Positions 7,269 to 17,172 of a DNA stretch of 64,000 nt are shown one piece after another. A program made the position numbers and the translations under genes. The notes below the pieces were generated by a model. That model worked only from the letters and a program-made list of their open reading frames with translations, was not told where the DNA came from and made no database searches. Origin of the DNA: Qipengyuania soli (GTDB lineage: Bacteria; Pseudomonadota; Alphaproteobacteria; Sphingomonadales; Sphingomonadaceae); contig NZ_CP064654.1 in the NCBI RefSeq assembly GCF_015529805.1, forward strand, positions 930,001-994,000, given 5' to 3'. Position 1 is the stretch's first letter. Every line of letters begins with the position of its first letter.

Positions 7269-9376
7269 TGATCTGGGCGGGGACCCTATCATATGCCGCC
7301 TATTCGATCGGCGCGATTATTTGTGCCATCGCCGCGGTCTGGGTGGGCAGCAGGGGCGATCCCAACCGCAGCGACCGGGCGCCAGCTATTGCCGCGCTAG
7401 CGCTAACTGCAAACTGGTGCTTCGCGGCGGCGAGTTTCGAGCCTAGCAACTTTATGGTCGAGCTGACCGAAATCGCACGCAATCTTGGGTGGTTGTTTGT
7501 GCTGTTTCGCCATTTCGCGAACGATGGTCGTGACGAGAGCCTGCGCATCGTGCGGCCCGCGATGGTTGCACTTGGCTTCGTAGAAATATTGCACTTCGCC
7601 TTGCTGCTGCTGGCAAAGCGTTACTCCTTTACCCCGGAGATAGCCTCGCTCGTCTTCGAGACCGCCGTACTTTTCCGGATAATGGTGGCCATCGGCGCAC
7701 TGGTGCTCGTTCATAACCTCTACATCGGTGCATCCGTGGCCTCGCGCAGCTTGTTGCGGTGGAATGCCGCAGCTTTGGCCGGTCTCTGGGCGTTTGACCT
7801 CAACTATTACACCGTCAGCTATATTATCGGTGCGGTTCCTGGCCAGATTGCGGCCGTCCGGGGTCTGGCAGCGGGTATTGTCGCAGTCCCCTTTGCGTTC
7901 GGCTTTGCCCGAGCGGCGGCAGGCCTGGAGTTCCGTCCATCGCGTGCTGTCACTTTCCGTTTCCTGTCATTGCTGGTGATCGGTGCCTACCTCGTCATGA
8001 TGGTCGCGGTGGCGCGGTGGCTGGACCTGCTGACCGGCGATCTGGCGAGGCTTGCGCAAGTGGGACTGGTGATCGCAGCCGGAGCTCTGGCGCTGATCTG
8101 GTTGCCGTCACAGCGCATGCGCGGCTGGCTTCGCGTGACGGCAATCAAGCACCTGTTCAAGCACCGCTACGATTACCGCGCCGAGTGGATCCGATTTACT
8201 CATACAATCGGCAGGACAGGCTTCGATGAAACCAGCCTGCAGGAGCGTGCAGTCAAGGCGCTTGCCGATATCACTGACAGTCCATCGGGCCTGCTACTGG
8301 TACCGGATGAAACCGGTGCGCTGCAGATTGCCGCAAAATGGCGCTGGCATGGCGATGAGATCCCGGCGCCCGCAGCTCCTGCAGCGCTCTCGGCGATACT
8401 AGAACGCGAGGAGCTGATCCTCGACCTCGATGAAGTGCGCGACGGCAAGGACCACTACGGTGAACGTGATGCTGTGCCTCAGTGGTTGCGCGACGACAGG
8501 CGTGTCTGGGCAGCAGTTCCGCTGCTTCACTTCGACCGCCTGGTAGGACTTGCCGTCCTTTCCCGCCCCCCCGCGATGCGCAAACTCGATTGGGAGGATT
8601 TCGATCTCCTGACCGTCGTCGGGCGACAGCTGGCCAGCTACCTAGCTGAGGAAAGCGGTCAGGCGGCACTGCTGGAAGCTGGACGCTTTGATGAATTCAA
8701 CCGGCGGATGGCCTTCGTGATGCATGACATCAAGAACCTGTCGAGCCAGATGTCGCTGTTGCTTCGCAACGCCGAAAAACATGCCGACAAGCCGGAATTC
8801 CGCAAGGACATGCTGGTGACGCTGCGCAACAGCGCAGACAAGCTCAATGCCCTGCTGGCACGCCTTGCGCGCTATGGCCCGAAGGACACTGCGAAGGCGG
8901 AGCCATTCGACATGGCAGTTGTTGCCCGCACTCTCCAGAAGCGCTTTGCCCACCTGCACACCGTTTCGCTCCTGCGGGTGGAGAGTGCATTGGTAACCGG
9001 GGACAGTGAAGCATTGGAGCAGGCTCTGGTTCACCTGGTCCAGAATGCAATCGATGCGAGCGACAACGACAGCGCGGTGGCGCTTGAAGTCTATTCGGAT
9101 GGTGTCTGCGGCAAGATCAACGTGATCGACAACGGGCGTGGCATGAGCCCGCAGTTCCTCCGCAACGGACTTTTCAAGCCGTTCGTTTCATCGAAGGATG
9201 GCGGCTTCGGCATTGGCGCGTTCGAGGCTCGCGAGATGGTTCGGGCAATGGGTGGTCGCCTCGATGTCGAATCCCGCGAAGGGATCGGATCGCGCTTCAC
9301 CGTCGCGTTGCCTTTGCTGGCTGCCGACCAACTGATCAGGCGCAGCCCTGACCCTGCAAACTACGAGACCGTCTGA
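7268..9376 (+). CDS. prsK: XrtA/PEP-CTERM system histidine kinase PrsK
   Basis: 702 residues. About eight N-terminal membrane helices (to about residue 290), a GAF-like sensor region (about 320-460), then the kinase core. The phosphoacceptor segment is MHDIKNLSSQ (His near 485), the N-box LVQNAIDAS (near 592), G1 DNGRGMS (near 621) and G2 GGFGIGAFEAREM (near 645). The HDIKN phosphoacceptor box is typical of PrsK. It should phosphorylate PrsR, encoded one base downstream, to control genes for PEP-CTERM proteins and polysaccharide. Confidence 0.9.
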   Translation: MIWAGTLSYAAYSIGAIICAIAAVWVGSRGDPNRSDRAPAIAALALTANWCFAAASFEPSNFMVELTEIARNLGWLFVLFRHFANDGRDESLRIVRPAMVALGFVEILHFALLLLAKRYSFTPEIASLVFETAVLFRIMVAIGALVLVHNLYIGASVASRSLLRWNAAALAGLWAFDLNYYTVSYIIGAVPGQIAAVRGLAAGIVAVPFAFGFARAAAGLEFRPSRAVTFRFLSLLVIGAYLVMMVAVARWLDLLTGDLARLAQVGLVIAAGALALIWLPSQRMRGWLRVTAIKHLFKHRYDYRAEWIRFTHTIGRTGFDETSLQERAVKALADITDSPSGLLLVPDETGALQIAAKWRWHGDEIPAPAAPAALSAILEREELILDLDEVRDGKDHYGERDAVPQWLRDDRRVWAAVPLLHFDRLVGLAVLSRPPAMRKLDWEDFDLLTVVGRQLASYLAEESGQAALLEAGRFDEFNRRMAFVMHDIKNLSSQMSLLLRNAEKHADKPEFRKDMLVTLRNSADKLNALLARLARYGPKDTAKAEPFDMAVVARTLQKRFAHLHTVSLLRVESALVTGDSEALEQALVHLVQNAIDASDNDSAVALEVYSDGVCGKINVIDNGRGMSPQFLRNGLFKPFVSSKDGGFGIGAFEAREMVRAMGGRLDVESREGIGSRFTVALPLLAADQLIRRSPDPANYETV

Positions 9377-9377
9377 T

Positions 9378-10745
9378 ATGGCCGATACGAGACCAACACT
9401 GCTCATCGTCGAAGACGACGAAGGCCTGCAGGCACAGCTCAAGTGGGCCTATGACGACTTCGAAGTCGTCATCGCAGGAAACCGCGAGGCGGCGCTGGCG
9501 GCCCTGCGCGCGGAAGCGCCGCCTGTCGTTACGCTCGATCTCGGCCTGCCGCCGGATCCCGACGGCACGAGCGAAGGCTTTGCGGTGCTTGAGGCGATCA
9601 TGGCTATGAAGCCGGACACCAAGGTCATCGTCGCATCGGGTCACGGCGCGCGTGAAAGCGCTCTGCGTGCGATCGAGCAGGGCGCCTACGATTTCTATCA
9701 GAAGCCCGTCGACATCGACACGCTGGGCCTGATCGTCCAGCGGGCCTATCGCCTGCACCAGATCGAAAGCGAGAACCGCCGCCTTGCGGACAAGGTTGGC
9801 GAGGATCGCACGGTCCTCGGTTCCATGATCACGGCAGCGCCGGAAATGGGCAAGGTCGCACGCACCATCGAACGTGTCGCACCGACCAATGTCTCTGTCA
9901 TGCTCCTGGGAGCGAGTGGTACCGGCAAGGAACTCCTCGCCAAGGGTCTGCATCAGGCAAGCGACCGACGCAGCGGAGCCTTCATCGCCATCAACTGCGC
10001 GGCGATCCCCGAGAATTTGCTCGAAAGTGAGCTGTTCGGGCATGAAAAGGGCGCATTCACCGGGGCGGTAAAGACGACAGAGGGTAAAATCGAACTTGCC
10101 GATGGCGGAACCCTGTTCCTCGACGAGGTCGGCGACATTCCCTTGCCGTTGCAAGTGAAGCTCCTCCGTTTCCTGCAGGAGCGAACCATCGAACGCATCG
10201 GTGGCCGCAAGCCGATCGCAGTGGACACACGTATCGTCTGTGCGACGCACCAGGACCTCGAAGCCATGATCGGCGAGGGCACCTTCCGCGAGGACCTCTA
10301 CTATCGCCTGGCCGAGATCGTGGTGAAGGTGCCCACTCTTTCGGAGCGCCCGGGCGACGCCGTGCTCCTCGCCAAGCATTTCCTTGCGCGTTTTTCCGCC
10401 GAGATGAACCCGCACGTCAAGGGCTTCGCGCCCGATGCGCTGTCGGCGATCGACAATTGGGGCTGGCCGGGCAATGTCCGCGAACTCGAGAACCGAGTGA
10501 AACGCGCAGTGATCATGGCTGATGGCAAGCTCGTCGGTGCCGAAGATCTCGATCTGCTGGATACCGGTGATGATGGCGCGGACCTGGCGCTGAACCTCAA
10601 GACGGCTCGCGAGCAGGCCGACAGGCGAATGATCCGTCAGGCTCTCGCAAGAACCGAAGGCAACATTTCGAACACGGCGAAGTTGCTGGGGATCAGTCGG
10701 CCGACGCTATACGATCTCCTGAAACAGTATGACCTCCAGGCGTGA
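9378..10745 (+). CDS. prsR: PEP-CTERM-box response regulator PrsR (sigma-54 activator)
   Basis: 455 residues with three domains: receiver (1-120; LLIVEDDEGLQ, TLDLGLPPD), sigma-54 AAA+ domain (about 140-370) with Walker A GASGTGKE (near 178), the sigma-54 contact loop GAFTGA (near 225) and LFLDEVGDI, and a Fis-type HTH at the C-terminus (GNISNTAKLLGISRPTLYDLL). It is an NtrC/AtoC-like activator of RpoN promoters. Position directly after prsK identifies it as the partner regulator. The prsT start lies inside its last 17 bases, so translation is coupled. Confidence 0.92.
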   Translation: MADTRPTLLIVEDDEGLQAQLKWAYDDFEVVIAGNREAALAALRAEAPPVVTLDLGLPPDPDGTSEGFAVLEAIMAMKPDTKVIVASGHGARESALRAIEQGAYDFYQKPVDIDTLGLIVQRAYRLHQIESENRRLADKVGEDRTVLGSMITAAPEMGKVARTIERVAPTNVSVMLLGASGTGKELLAKGLHQASDRRSGAFIAINCAAIPENLLESELFGHEKGAFTGAVKTTEGKIELADGGTLFLDEVGDIPLPLQVKLLRFLQERTIERIGGRKPIAVDTRIVCATHQDLEAMIGEGTFREDLYYRLAEIVVKVPTLSERPGDAVLLAKHFLARFSAEMNPHVKGFAPDALSAIDNWGWPGNVRELENRVKRAVIMADGKLVGAEDLDLLDTGDDGADLALNLKTAREQADRRMIRQALARTEGNISNTAKLLGISRPTLYDLLKQYDLQA

Positions 10746-12459
10746 TCGCCTCGCCCTTGGAATTCTGCTGCTCGCCTGCACTGCGGGGCTGACCGGTTGC
10801 GGTCAACGAAGCCCAGACGTTGCTCCGCTGGAGCGTGCCAAAGGCGAGCTGGCATCCGGACATGCGGCTGGCGCCAAATTTATCCTCGATGAGCTGCTGT
10901 CCGAAGGTGCACCAGCCCCGGCCCTCGCTGCCTACTTTGGCGAGGCTGCCCTGGCCAGAGGCGATCTGGAGGAAGCTGCAAGATGGCTCGATCCGGGGAA
11001 TTTCAGCGAAGATACGCGGGCTCATGGACTTCGGATGCAGGGCCAATTGGCCATGGCGAGGGGCAACCTGCCTGCAGCCGGTCAGGCATTTGACCGTTCA
11101 TTGTCTCTGGACCCCGGAAGTGCTGCGCTCTGGGTGGACATCGGCCGGCTTCGGTATCGTGGCGGTGAACAGTTGCAGGCTCTCGAAGCGGCCGATCGAG
11201 CTGTAGCGCTTGGACCGCAGCAGGCCGTAGCTCTGCAGTTTAGAGGCCAGCTGTCGAGAGATTCGCAGGGGGTCGTGCCGAGTATCCGGTGGTTCGAGAG
11301 GGCGCTCGCCGCACAACCCGGTAATCTCGATATCCGTGTCGACCTCGCCGCGACCTTGGGCGATGCGGGACGGGCAAAGGCTGCCCTGGAGGTACTTCGC
11401 GGTGAAGGTGGACAGGCCGTCGGCCATCCCCGCGGAGAGTTTATCCAGGGGGTCATCGCCGCGCGTGGAGGGAAGTTCTCTCTCGCAAGGGACTTTCTGG
11501 AAAGGTCTGGGCTCGGGAAAGAGGGAGTCGCGTCCGCGCTTCTTCTTTCGGCGATCATCGACATTCACGAAGGCAACTTCGACAGCGCCGCGCAGACACT
11601 GGACCGCCTGTACGGACGACAGCCTGACAACGGACGGGTGGTAGATTTGCTGGCGCTGGCCCTGTCGCGAGGCGGTAGCGAAGCAGAGCTGGTTCACCGG
11701 TTCGAGAAGCGGGCAGCCGGTCCGGCCGGTTCCAACTACCTTCGGACCCTCGTCGGCAGGGCATACGAGGCCATGGATGATCGTGTGTCGGCTTCGCGAT
11801 TTCTCGACCTTGCTGCGCAGGGAAGCCGAGGTCTGTCAGCCCTTCCGATAAGCGGTGGACTACCTGAAGAAAGGGATCGGATCAGGTCAGCGATCGCCCG
11901 CGGACAATCCGTCGACGCTCTCGGTCAGGCTCGTGCCTTCGCCAGGCAGTTCCCGGGTTCCGGCGATGCCCTGGCGCTGCTGGGTGACGCATTGTTGGCC
12001 AGCGGAAACAGGGACGAGGCAGCTCAAGCGTACTCGAAGTCGGCGAAGGTCCGGAAGCCGTGGCCACTGGTCCCTCGGATGGCATCAAGCGTGAACGGGA
12101 AAGCCGCCGCGCGATACATGCTCGAAGACTTCGTAGTCGCCAATCCGATGAACGGAGAGGCCGCAGCAATGCTTTCCGATGCCTACGCGCTCGAAGGGCA
12201 ATGGACCCGGGCCGCCGCGCTGCTCGATCATGCCATATCCTTGGGTCATGGGCGCGTGCCCTGGGTACTTTCGGCACGAAGTATTGCCGCCGCTCATCTG
12301 GGCGAAAGCGAGGAGGCCTTGCAGTATGCCATCGCCGCCAATTCGCTGCAGCCTATGAACCAGAGCGCTGTACGAGCCTTGCTCGGCTCTCTCCCCCGTG
12401 ACCAATTGGAGGCGAGGGCAGAATTGTCCACCAAGCTTCGCTCACTCGATCGGCGGTGA
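10729..12459 (+). CDS. prsT: XrtA/PEP-CTERM system TPR-repeat lipoprotein PrsT
   Basis: 576 residues. A lipoprotein signal with lipobox LTGC puts the acylated cysteine at about residue 24. The rest is a long array of TPR-like helical repeats rich in Ala, Leu and Gly (for example ARGNLPAAGQAFDRSLSLDPGSAALW). PrsT proteins accompany prsK/prsR in PEP-CTERM species and are thought to act in the periplasm in export or assembly of extracellular polymer; the exact role is not established. It is the last gene of the operon. No exosortase (xrtA) gene is present in the window. Confidence 0.88.
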   Translation: MTSRRDRLALGILLLACTAGLTGCGQRSPDVAPLERAKGELASGHAAGAKFILDELLSEGAPAPALAAYFGEAALARGDLEEAARWLDPGNFSEDTRAHGLRMQGQLAMARGNLPAAGQAFDRSLSLDPGSAALWVDIGRLRYRGGEQLQALEAADRAVALGPQQAVALQFRGQLSRDSQGVVPSIRWFERALAAQPGNLDIRVDLAATLGDAGRAKAALEVLRGEGGQAVGHPRGEFIQGVIAARGGKFSLARDFLERSGLGKEGVASALLLSAIIDIHEGNFDSAAQTLDRLYGRQPDNGRVVDLLALALSRGGSEAELVHRFEKRAAGPAGSNYLRTLVGRAYEAMDDRVSASRFLDLAAQGSRGLSALPISGGLPEERDRIRSAIARGQSVDALGQARAFARQFPGSGDALALLGDALLASGNRDEAAQAYSKSAKVRKPWPLVPRMASSVNGKAAARYMLEDFVVANPMNGEAAAMLSDAYALEGQWTRAAALLDHAISLGHGRVPWVLSARSIAAAHLGESEEALQYAIAANSLQPMNQSAVRALLGSLPRDQLEARAELSTKLRSLDRR

Positions 12460-12498
12460 TGGCTCGACAAAGCGGTGGGGCCAAGTAAGTGACACTAG

Positions 12499-13500
12499 AT
12501 GGCCGCCAGAACGCTTTTCGCCGACCCGATGCTGCGCATGCTCGTCTTGGCAATTCTGTTAGCGGCGATTGTCCCGGCAACCGGTGAGGCGCGCATCATT
12601 GCACAAGGTGTGGCCAATGCCGCGATATTCGTGCTCTTCCTGCTCAACGGCCTGCGCATTGCGCGGAAGGACATTGTGGCAGGGTTTAGGAACCTGCGGT
12701 TCCTTTTGCCTCTTGTGCTATGGGTATTTGGCGTGATGGCCTTGATCGGTCTCGGTCTCGCGAAGCTCGCATCGGGATGGTTGGCTCCGTCGGTCGCTCT
12801 GGGATTCCTCTACCTTGGGACCCTCCCTTCGACGGTGCAGTCTGCGACGTCCTACACATCGCTGGCCGGAGGAAATGTCGCGCTTTCGGTCGTCGGTGCC
12901 GCGCTGCTCAACATCCTCGGGGTCTTCGTCACAGTCCCGATCTTCCTCGCCCTGGGTGGCAGCGGAAGCGGGGCTGTCGGTTCCGAAGTCATCATGAAGA
13001 TCATGCTACTTCTCATCCTGCCATTCGCAATCGGTCAGTTTGCCCAGGGATGGGCGGGCTTGTTCATTGCGAAGCACAAGGGGAAGATCGTCTGGATTGA
13101 TCGCTTTGCCATCGCTGCGGCGATATATGTCGCATTCTCCGGGGCAGTCGAACAGGGTATCTGGACCCGGGTAAATGTCTTCGACTGGCTGTCGATCCTG
13201 GCACTCGTCGCACTGTTCCTGCTGGCCGGGAACTGGGGAGCGTGGGGGGCAGGCGGTGTGCTGGGGCTTGAGCGCGGGGACCGGATCGCATTTCTATTCG
13301 CGGCTGCCCAGAAGAGCGCTGCTGTGGGTGCTCCGCTTGCAACTATCATGTTCCCCACCAAAACTGCGGGTTTTGTGGTGATCGCCTTGCTGATCTACCA
13401 TTTCTTCCAGTTGGTGGTCGCTGCGCCGATCGCTAGCCGGCTGGCTGGTCCACCTCATCCGGATGGCGCCGATTATAACGGACCGACCACGCAAAGCTGA
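12499..13500 (+). CDS. Bile acid:sodium symporter (BASS) family protein
   Basis: 333 residues with about ten hydrophobic helices and no signal peptide. The pattern FLYLGTLPSTVQSATSYTSLAGGN (quoted in part: LPSTVQSATSYTSLAGGN) and AAQKSAAVGAPLATIMF matches the SBF-like BASS branch (YfeH type), a sodium-coupled organic anion carrier of the inner membrane. Substrate unknown. Its last 68 bases overlap the end of the convergent DUF475 gene. It begins 39 bases after prsT but the function is unrelated. Confidence 0.85.
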   Translation: MAARTLFADPMLRMLVLAILLAAIVPATGEARIIAQGVANAAIFVLFLLNGLRIARKDIVAGFRNLRFLLPLVLWVFGVMALIGLGLAKLASGWLAPSVALGFLYLGTLPSTVQSATSYTSLAGGNVALSVVGAALLNILGVFVTVPIFLALGGSGSGAVGSEVIMKIMLLLILPFAIGQFAQGWAGLFIAKHKGKIVWIDRFAIAAAIYVAFSGAVEQGIWTRVNVFDWLSILALVALFLLAGNWGAWGAGGVLGLERGDRIAFLFAAAQKSAAVGAPLATIMFPTKTAGFVVIALLIYHFFQLVVAAPIASRLAGPPHPDGADYNGPTTQS

Positions 13501-14500
13501 GACCGATCAGCACAGCACCGATCAGCCCTGTCACTGTCTCGGATATGTGAAAGCGAGCCGAGAGCAGCATGATGGCGCCAAGCACGATGATCGCCCAGAA
13601 GGCGCCGTGCTCCAGGAAGCGATAAGCGGCAAGCGTACCTTTGCGAACAAGGTGGATCGTCATGGAACGGACGAACATCGCACCGATGGATAGACCAAGC
13701 GCGATGACGATCATGTTGTTCGACAAGGCGAAGGCACCAATGACCCCGTCGAAGCTGAAGCTGGCATCAAGGACGTTGAGGTATAGGAATCCCCCAAGGC
13801 CACTCCGCATTACGGCACCTTGAAGCGCGCGGGCCTCTTCCTTGGCCTCAAGGATCGCGTTGATGCCTTCGACTGCGATGAAGGTTACGAGGCCAAGTAT
13901 CCCCGCAACCAAGAATGTCAGCGCCTCGTCTGGCTGCAGCATCGTCGAGATGCCCCACAGCGCGAGGAGGAGAAGGGCGATTTCTGCCGCCGGCAGCGCT
14001 GCAAACCTGCTGAGCTGCTCTTCAATCCAGCGTATCCAGTGAATCTCCTTGTCGAGATCGAAAAAGAACTTGAGGCCGACCATGGCCAGGAACGCCCCGC
14101 CGAAACCAGCAATGCCGACATGTGCGGATGAGACGATGCGTTCATATTCGTCTGGACGGTTCAATGACAGGTTCACCGCGTCCATCGGGCCGATCCCGGC
14201 GGCGATTGCTACGATGGCGAGCGGGAAAACAACACGCATACCGAAAACGGCAAAGGCAATTCCCCAGGTCAGAAAACGCTTTTGCCAGACTTCGTCCATT
14301 TGCTTGAGAACAGAGGCGTTCACGACCGCGTTGTCGAAGCTGAGGGAGATTTCCAGAACCGACAGGACGACGATGATCCAAAGCATCGAAAACGTGCCCG
14401 GGATCGTCCCTGTGCTGGAAAACCCGTACCATGCTCCCAAGCCGAGACACACGACCGTGAAGACCAGCGAAAAGCCGTAGAAACGCAGGAAAGTGCTCAT
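13433..14500 (-). CDS. DUF475 / TerC-like integral membrane protein
   Basis: 355 residues with about nine membrane helices. SLSFDNAVVNASVLK near residue 53 and DASFSFDGVIGAFALSNN near residue 220 are the two SFDxA/GV repeats of the DUF475/TerC superfamily, whose acidic residues lie in the membrane and are linked to metal ion (Mn) efflux or tellurite resistance. The actual substrate is unknown. The 3' end overlaps the convergent BASS gene by 68 bases. panB ends upstream at 14510. Confidence 0.85.
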   Translation of the reverse strand: MSTFLRFYGFSLVFTVVCLGLGAWYGFSSTGTIPGTFSMLWIIVVLSVLEISLSFDNAVVNASVLKQMDEVWQKRFLTWGIAFAVFGMRVVFPLAIVAIAAGIGPMDAVNLSLNRPDEYERIVSSAHVGIAGFGGAFLAMVGLKFFFDLDKEIHWIRWIEEQLSRFAALPAAEIALLLLALWGISTMLQPDEALTFLVAGILGLVTFIAVEGINAILEAKEEARALQGAVMRSGLGGFLYLNVLDASFSFDGVIGAFALSNNMIVIALGLSIGAMFVRSMTIHLVRKGTLAAYRFLEHGAFWAIIVLGAIMLLSARFHISETVTGLIGAVLIGLSFAWSVRYNRRHPDEVDQPAG

Positions 14501-14509
14501 GGTCGCAGC

Positions 14510-15382
14510 TCAGTCCTTGGGCTGGTAGGTTTGCTCAGGCCCGGGGAAACTGCGATCGCGAACCTCTTGCGCATATTGCGCGACATTGCGTTCAATGACC
14601 TCCGAAATGCTCTCGAACTTCTTCACGAACTTGGGCACGCGCTCGAACATGCCGAGCATGTCTTCGGTCACCAGTACCTGGCCGTCACATTGCGATGACG
14701 CGCCTATCCCGATCGTGGGGCAAGAGACAGACCGGGTAACCTCGATGGCGATCGGTTCGACCACGCCTTCGATAACAATGGCGAAGGCTCCGGCATCGTC
14801 GAGCGCCTTGGCATCCCCCACGATGGTTTCTGCCTCGGCATCGGTCCTTCCGCGTGCGGCATAACCGCCCAGAACATTGACGGCCTGCGGAGTCAGTCCG
14901 ACGTGGCCCATCACAGGGATTCCGCGCTGGTTGAGGAAGGCTATGGTCTCTGCCATCGGCGCACCGCCTTCCAGCTTCACTGCCGCGGCGCCCGTCTGCT
15001 TGACGAGATACGAGGCGCTTTCGAAGGCCTGTTCCTTGGAGGCTTCGTATGAGCCGAACGGCATGTCCACTACGACAACTGCATGATAGCTTCCGCGAAC
15101 CACAGCGGCGCCATGTGCCGCCATCATTTCCAGTGTGACGGGCACAGTGGATGGCAGACCATAAATTACCTGCCCGAGCGAATCCCCGACGAGCAGGAGA
15201 TCGCAATGCCGATCGAGAATTTGGGCTTGTCGCGCGGTGTATGCCGTCAGCATGACGAGTGGTTCCCCCGTCTTGCCGTCGGTCTTGCGTGTGCGGATCT
15301 TGGGCACCGTAAGGCGCTTCATCGGCCTGGGAGTCGGATTGGCGCGGCTGGTGCTCGTCTCGAGCTGGAAGGTCGTTGACAT
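14510..15382 (-). CDS. panB: 3-methyl-2-oxobutanoate hydroxymethyltransferase
   Basis: 290 residues starting at [10 protein letters not shown] (ATG at 15382, AAGG before it). The TIM-barrel core is complete: [71 protein letters not shown] and TIGIGAS. PanB transfers a hydroxymethyl group from methylene-tetrahydrofolate to 2-oxoisovalerate, the first committed step of pantothenate synthesis. The DUF475 gene follows 9 bases downstream on the same strand. The N-terminal 30 residues before KIRTRKTDG look non-conserved, so a start at [10 protein letters not shown] is also possible. Confidence 0.95.
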   Translation of the reverse strand: MSTTFQLETSTSRANPTPRPMKRLTVPKIRTRKTDGKTGEPLVMLTAYTARQAQILDRHCDLLLVGDSLGQVIYGLPSTVPVTLEMMAAHGAAVVRGSYHAVVVVDMPFGSYEASKEQAFESASYLVKQTGAAAVKLEGGAPMAETIAFLNQRGIPVMGHVGLTPQAVNVLGGYAARGRTDAEAETIVGDAKALDDAGAFAIVIEGVVEPIAIEVTRSVSCPTIGIGASSQCDGQVLVTEDMLGMFERVPKFVKKFESISEVIERNVAQYAQEVRDRSFPGPEQTYQPKD

Positions 15383-15519
15383 GGCGAGCCTTCTAGACGC
15401 GCCACTTATGAGGGGAAAGCCCGCAGTTTGCGCCTTGTAATGGAACGGTCTTGCGTTAGGGTCCCCTCCCATTCGCGAAGCGCGGCAAGGCTGCGCCGCC
15501 AATGGGAGGAATAATCCAC

Positions 15520-17100
15520 ATGCTCCTGGATAGGGTCAAACCGCTCGACGCCATTCTGGCAACGGCGGAGAAAAAATCGCTCAAGCGCACGCTCGGTTGG
15601 TTCCAGCTCATGCTGTTCGGCATCGGCTGCGTGATCGGCACCGGTATCTTCGTTCTTACCGCAGCAGGCGCGCAGAAGGCCGGTCCCGGCCTCATGCTGG
15701 CTTTTGCCATCGCAGGGTTCGTCTGCATCATCGCAGCGCTCTGCTACGCTGAGATCGCCGCAATGATCCCGGTCGCTGGATCTGCCTATACCTACAGTTA
15801 TGCCACCATGGGCGAGTTTCTTGCGTGGACGGTCGGTTGGGCGCTGATCATGGAATACGCCATTGCCGCAGCGGCCGTTTCGGTCGGCTGGTCGGGCTAT
15901 TTCAGCGGGACCTTCCTGAACGAGTTGTTGGGCGTAACCCTTCCACCATGGCTGGCTGCAGGCCCGCTCGCGCTTGGCGGCGCACCAGGGGGCCTCATCA
16001 ACCTGCCCGCACTTCTGATTGCCTTGCTGGTCACCGGATTGCTGATCGTCGGGACCAGCGAAAGCGCCAAGGTCAACGCCATCCTCGTGGCAATCAAGGT
16101 AACGGCGCTGACGGCCTTCGTTGCGCTGACTTTGACAAGCCCCGAGTTCGATGCTGAACGCTTCAACCCGTTCCTGCCTGCCGGGATCTTCGGTGGCTGG
16201 GGAACGGGCGTCGGTGCGGTGGGCGCCGCTGCAACGATCTTCTTCGCATATGTCGGCTTCGACGCGGTTTCTACCGCAGCGGAAGAAACGAAGGATCCGC
16301 AGAAGAATGTGCCGATCGGCCTCGTCGGCTCGCTGCTGTTCTGCACGGTGTTCTACATCCTCGTTGCTGCTGGTGCTGTTGGCACCATCGGTGGCCAGCC
16401 GATCATGGGTCCGAACGGAGTGCCGTTCCCTGCCGGTTCCGAAGAGCTTGCCCGCCAGTGCGCTACCTACGCTGCGGACCAGCTTCCGCTAGTCTGCTCT
16501 AACGAAGCTCTCGCTCACGTTCTGCGCCAGATCGGATGGTCGGGCATCGGTAACCTGCTCGGGATTGCGGCGTTTCTCGCGCTGCCTTCGGTCATCCTCG
16601 TGCTGATCTTCGGCCAGACCCGCATCTTCTTCGTGATGGCACGTGACGGCCTGCTGCCCGAAAAGCTCAGCACGGTGCACCCCAAGTACAAGACTCCCCA
16701 CATCGTCACCATGATGACGGGTGGTGCAGTTGCATTGGGAGCAGCCTTCTTCCCTGTCGGGAAGCTGGCCGACATCTCCAACGCGGGCACACTTTATGCG
16801 TTCATGATGGTAGCCATCGCTTTGCTGGTCCTTCGTCGGCGTGACCCGGAGCGCAAGCGCGCCTTCCGTGTGCCGATGGCGTGGATCATTGCTCCGCTGA
16901 CGATTGCGGGCTGTGTGTTCCTGTTCCTTAACCTGCCGATCGACGCGATGCTCTTCCTTCCCGGATGGGGCGTACTCGGTATCATCGTCTACTTCCTTTA
17001 CAGCCGTGGCAGCAGCCATTTGGGCCGTGGTATCGTCGAGGTCGTCGACGATGTTGCTGGTGAGGAAACCCAGATTCCGATTCACCCGCCGGCGGACTGA
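15520..17100 (+). CDS. APC superfamily amino acid permease (cationic amino acid transporter type)
   Basis: 526 residues, about 12-14 membrane helices. The signature [24 protein letters not shown] near residues 32-55 (quoted in part: [12 protein letters not shown]) and [20 protein letters not shown] identify the CAT/YfnA branch of amino acid permeases. The start at 15520 follows GGGAGGA by about 7 bases; the in-frame ATG at 15502 is itself part of that ribosome site. The substrate is probably a basic or small neutral amino acid. A strong terminator follows. Confidence 0.9.
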   Translation: MLLDRVKPLDAILATAEKKSLKRTLGWFQLMLFGIGCVIGTGIFVLTAAGAQKAGPGLMLAFAIAGFVCIIAALCYAEIAAMIPVAGSAYTYSYATMGEFLAWTVGWALIMEYAIAAAAVSVGWSGYFSGTFLNELLGVTLPPWLAAGPLALGGAPGGLINLPALLIALLVTGLLIVGTSESAKVNAILVAIKVTALTAFVALTLTSPEFDAERFNPFLPAGIFGGWGTGVGAVGAAATIFFAYVGFDAVSTAAEETKDPQKNVPIGLVGSLLFCTVFYILVAAGAVGTIGGQPIMGPNGVPFPAGSEELARQCATYAADQLPLVCSNEALAHVLRQIGWSGIGNLLGIAAFLALPSVILVLIFGQTRIFFVMARDGLLPEKLSTVHPKYKTPHIVTMMTGGAVALGAAFFPVGKLADISNAGTLYAFMMVAIALLVLRRRDPERKRAFRVPMAWIIAPLTIAGCVFLFLNLPIDAMLFLPGWGVLGIIVYFLYSRGSSHLGRGIVEVVDDVAGEETQIPIHPPAD

Positions 17101-17121
17101 GCTTTCGCCTAGGTGAAAAAG

Positions 17122-17151
17122 AAGGGCCGCCCCCTCTCGGGAGCGGCCCTT
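17122..17151. terminator. Bidirectional Rho-independent terminator
   Basis: Stem AAGGGCCGC / GCGGCCCTT extended inward by CCC/GGG, with A-rich sequence on the left and TTTTCTTTT on the right. It lies between the convergent permease and stress flavoprotein genes and should stop both. Confidence 0.9.
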
Positions 17152-17172
17152 TTCTTTTGTGCGGCTGTCAGA

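Noticed and set aside
9336-10415. 359-residue minus-strand frame opposite prsR
   Set aside because: Antisense of the sigma-54 activator domain; no motif or ribosome site.
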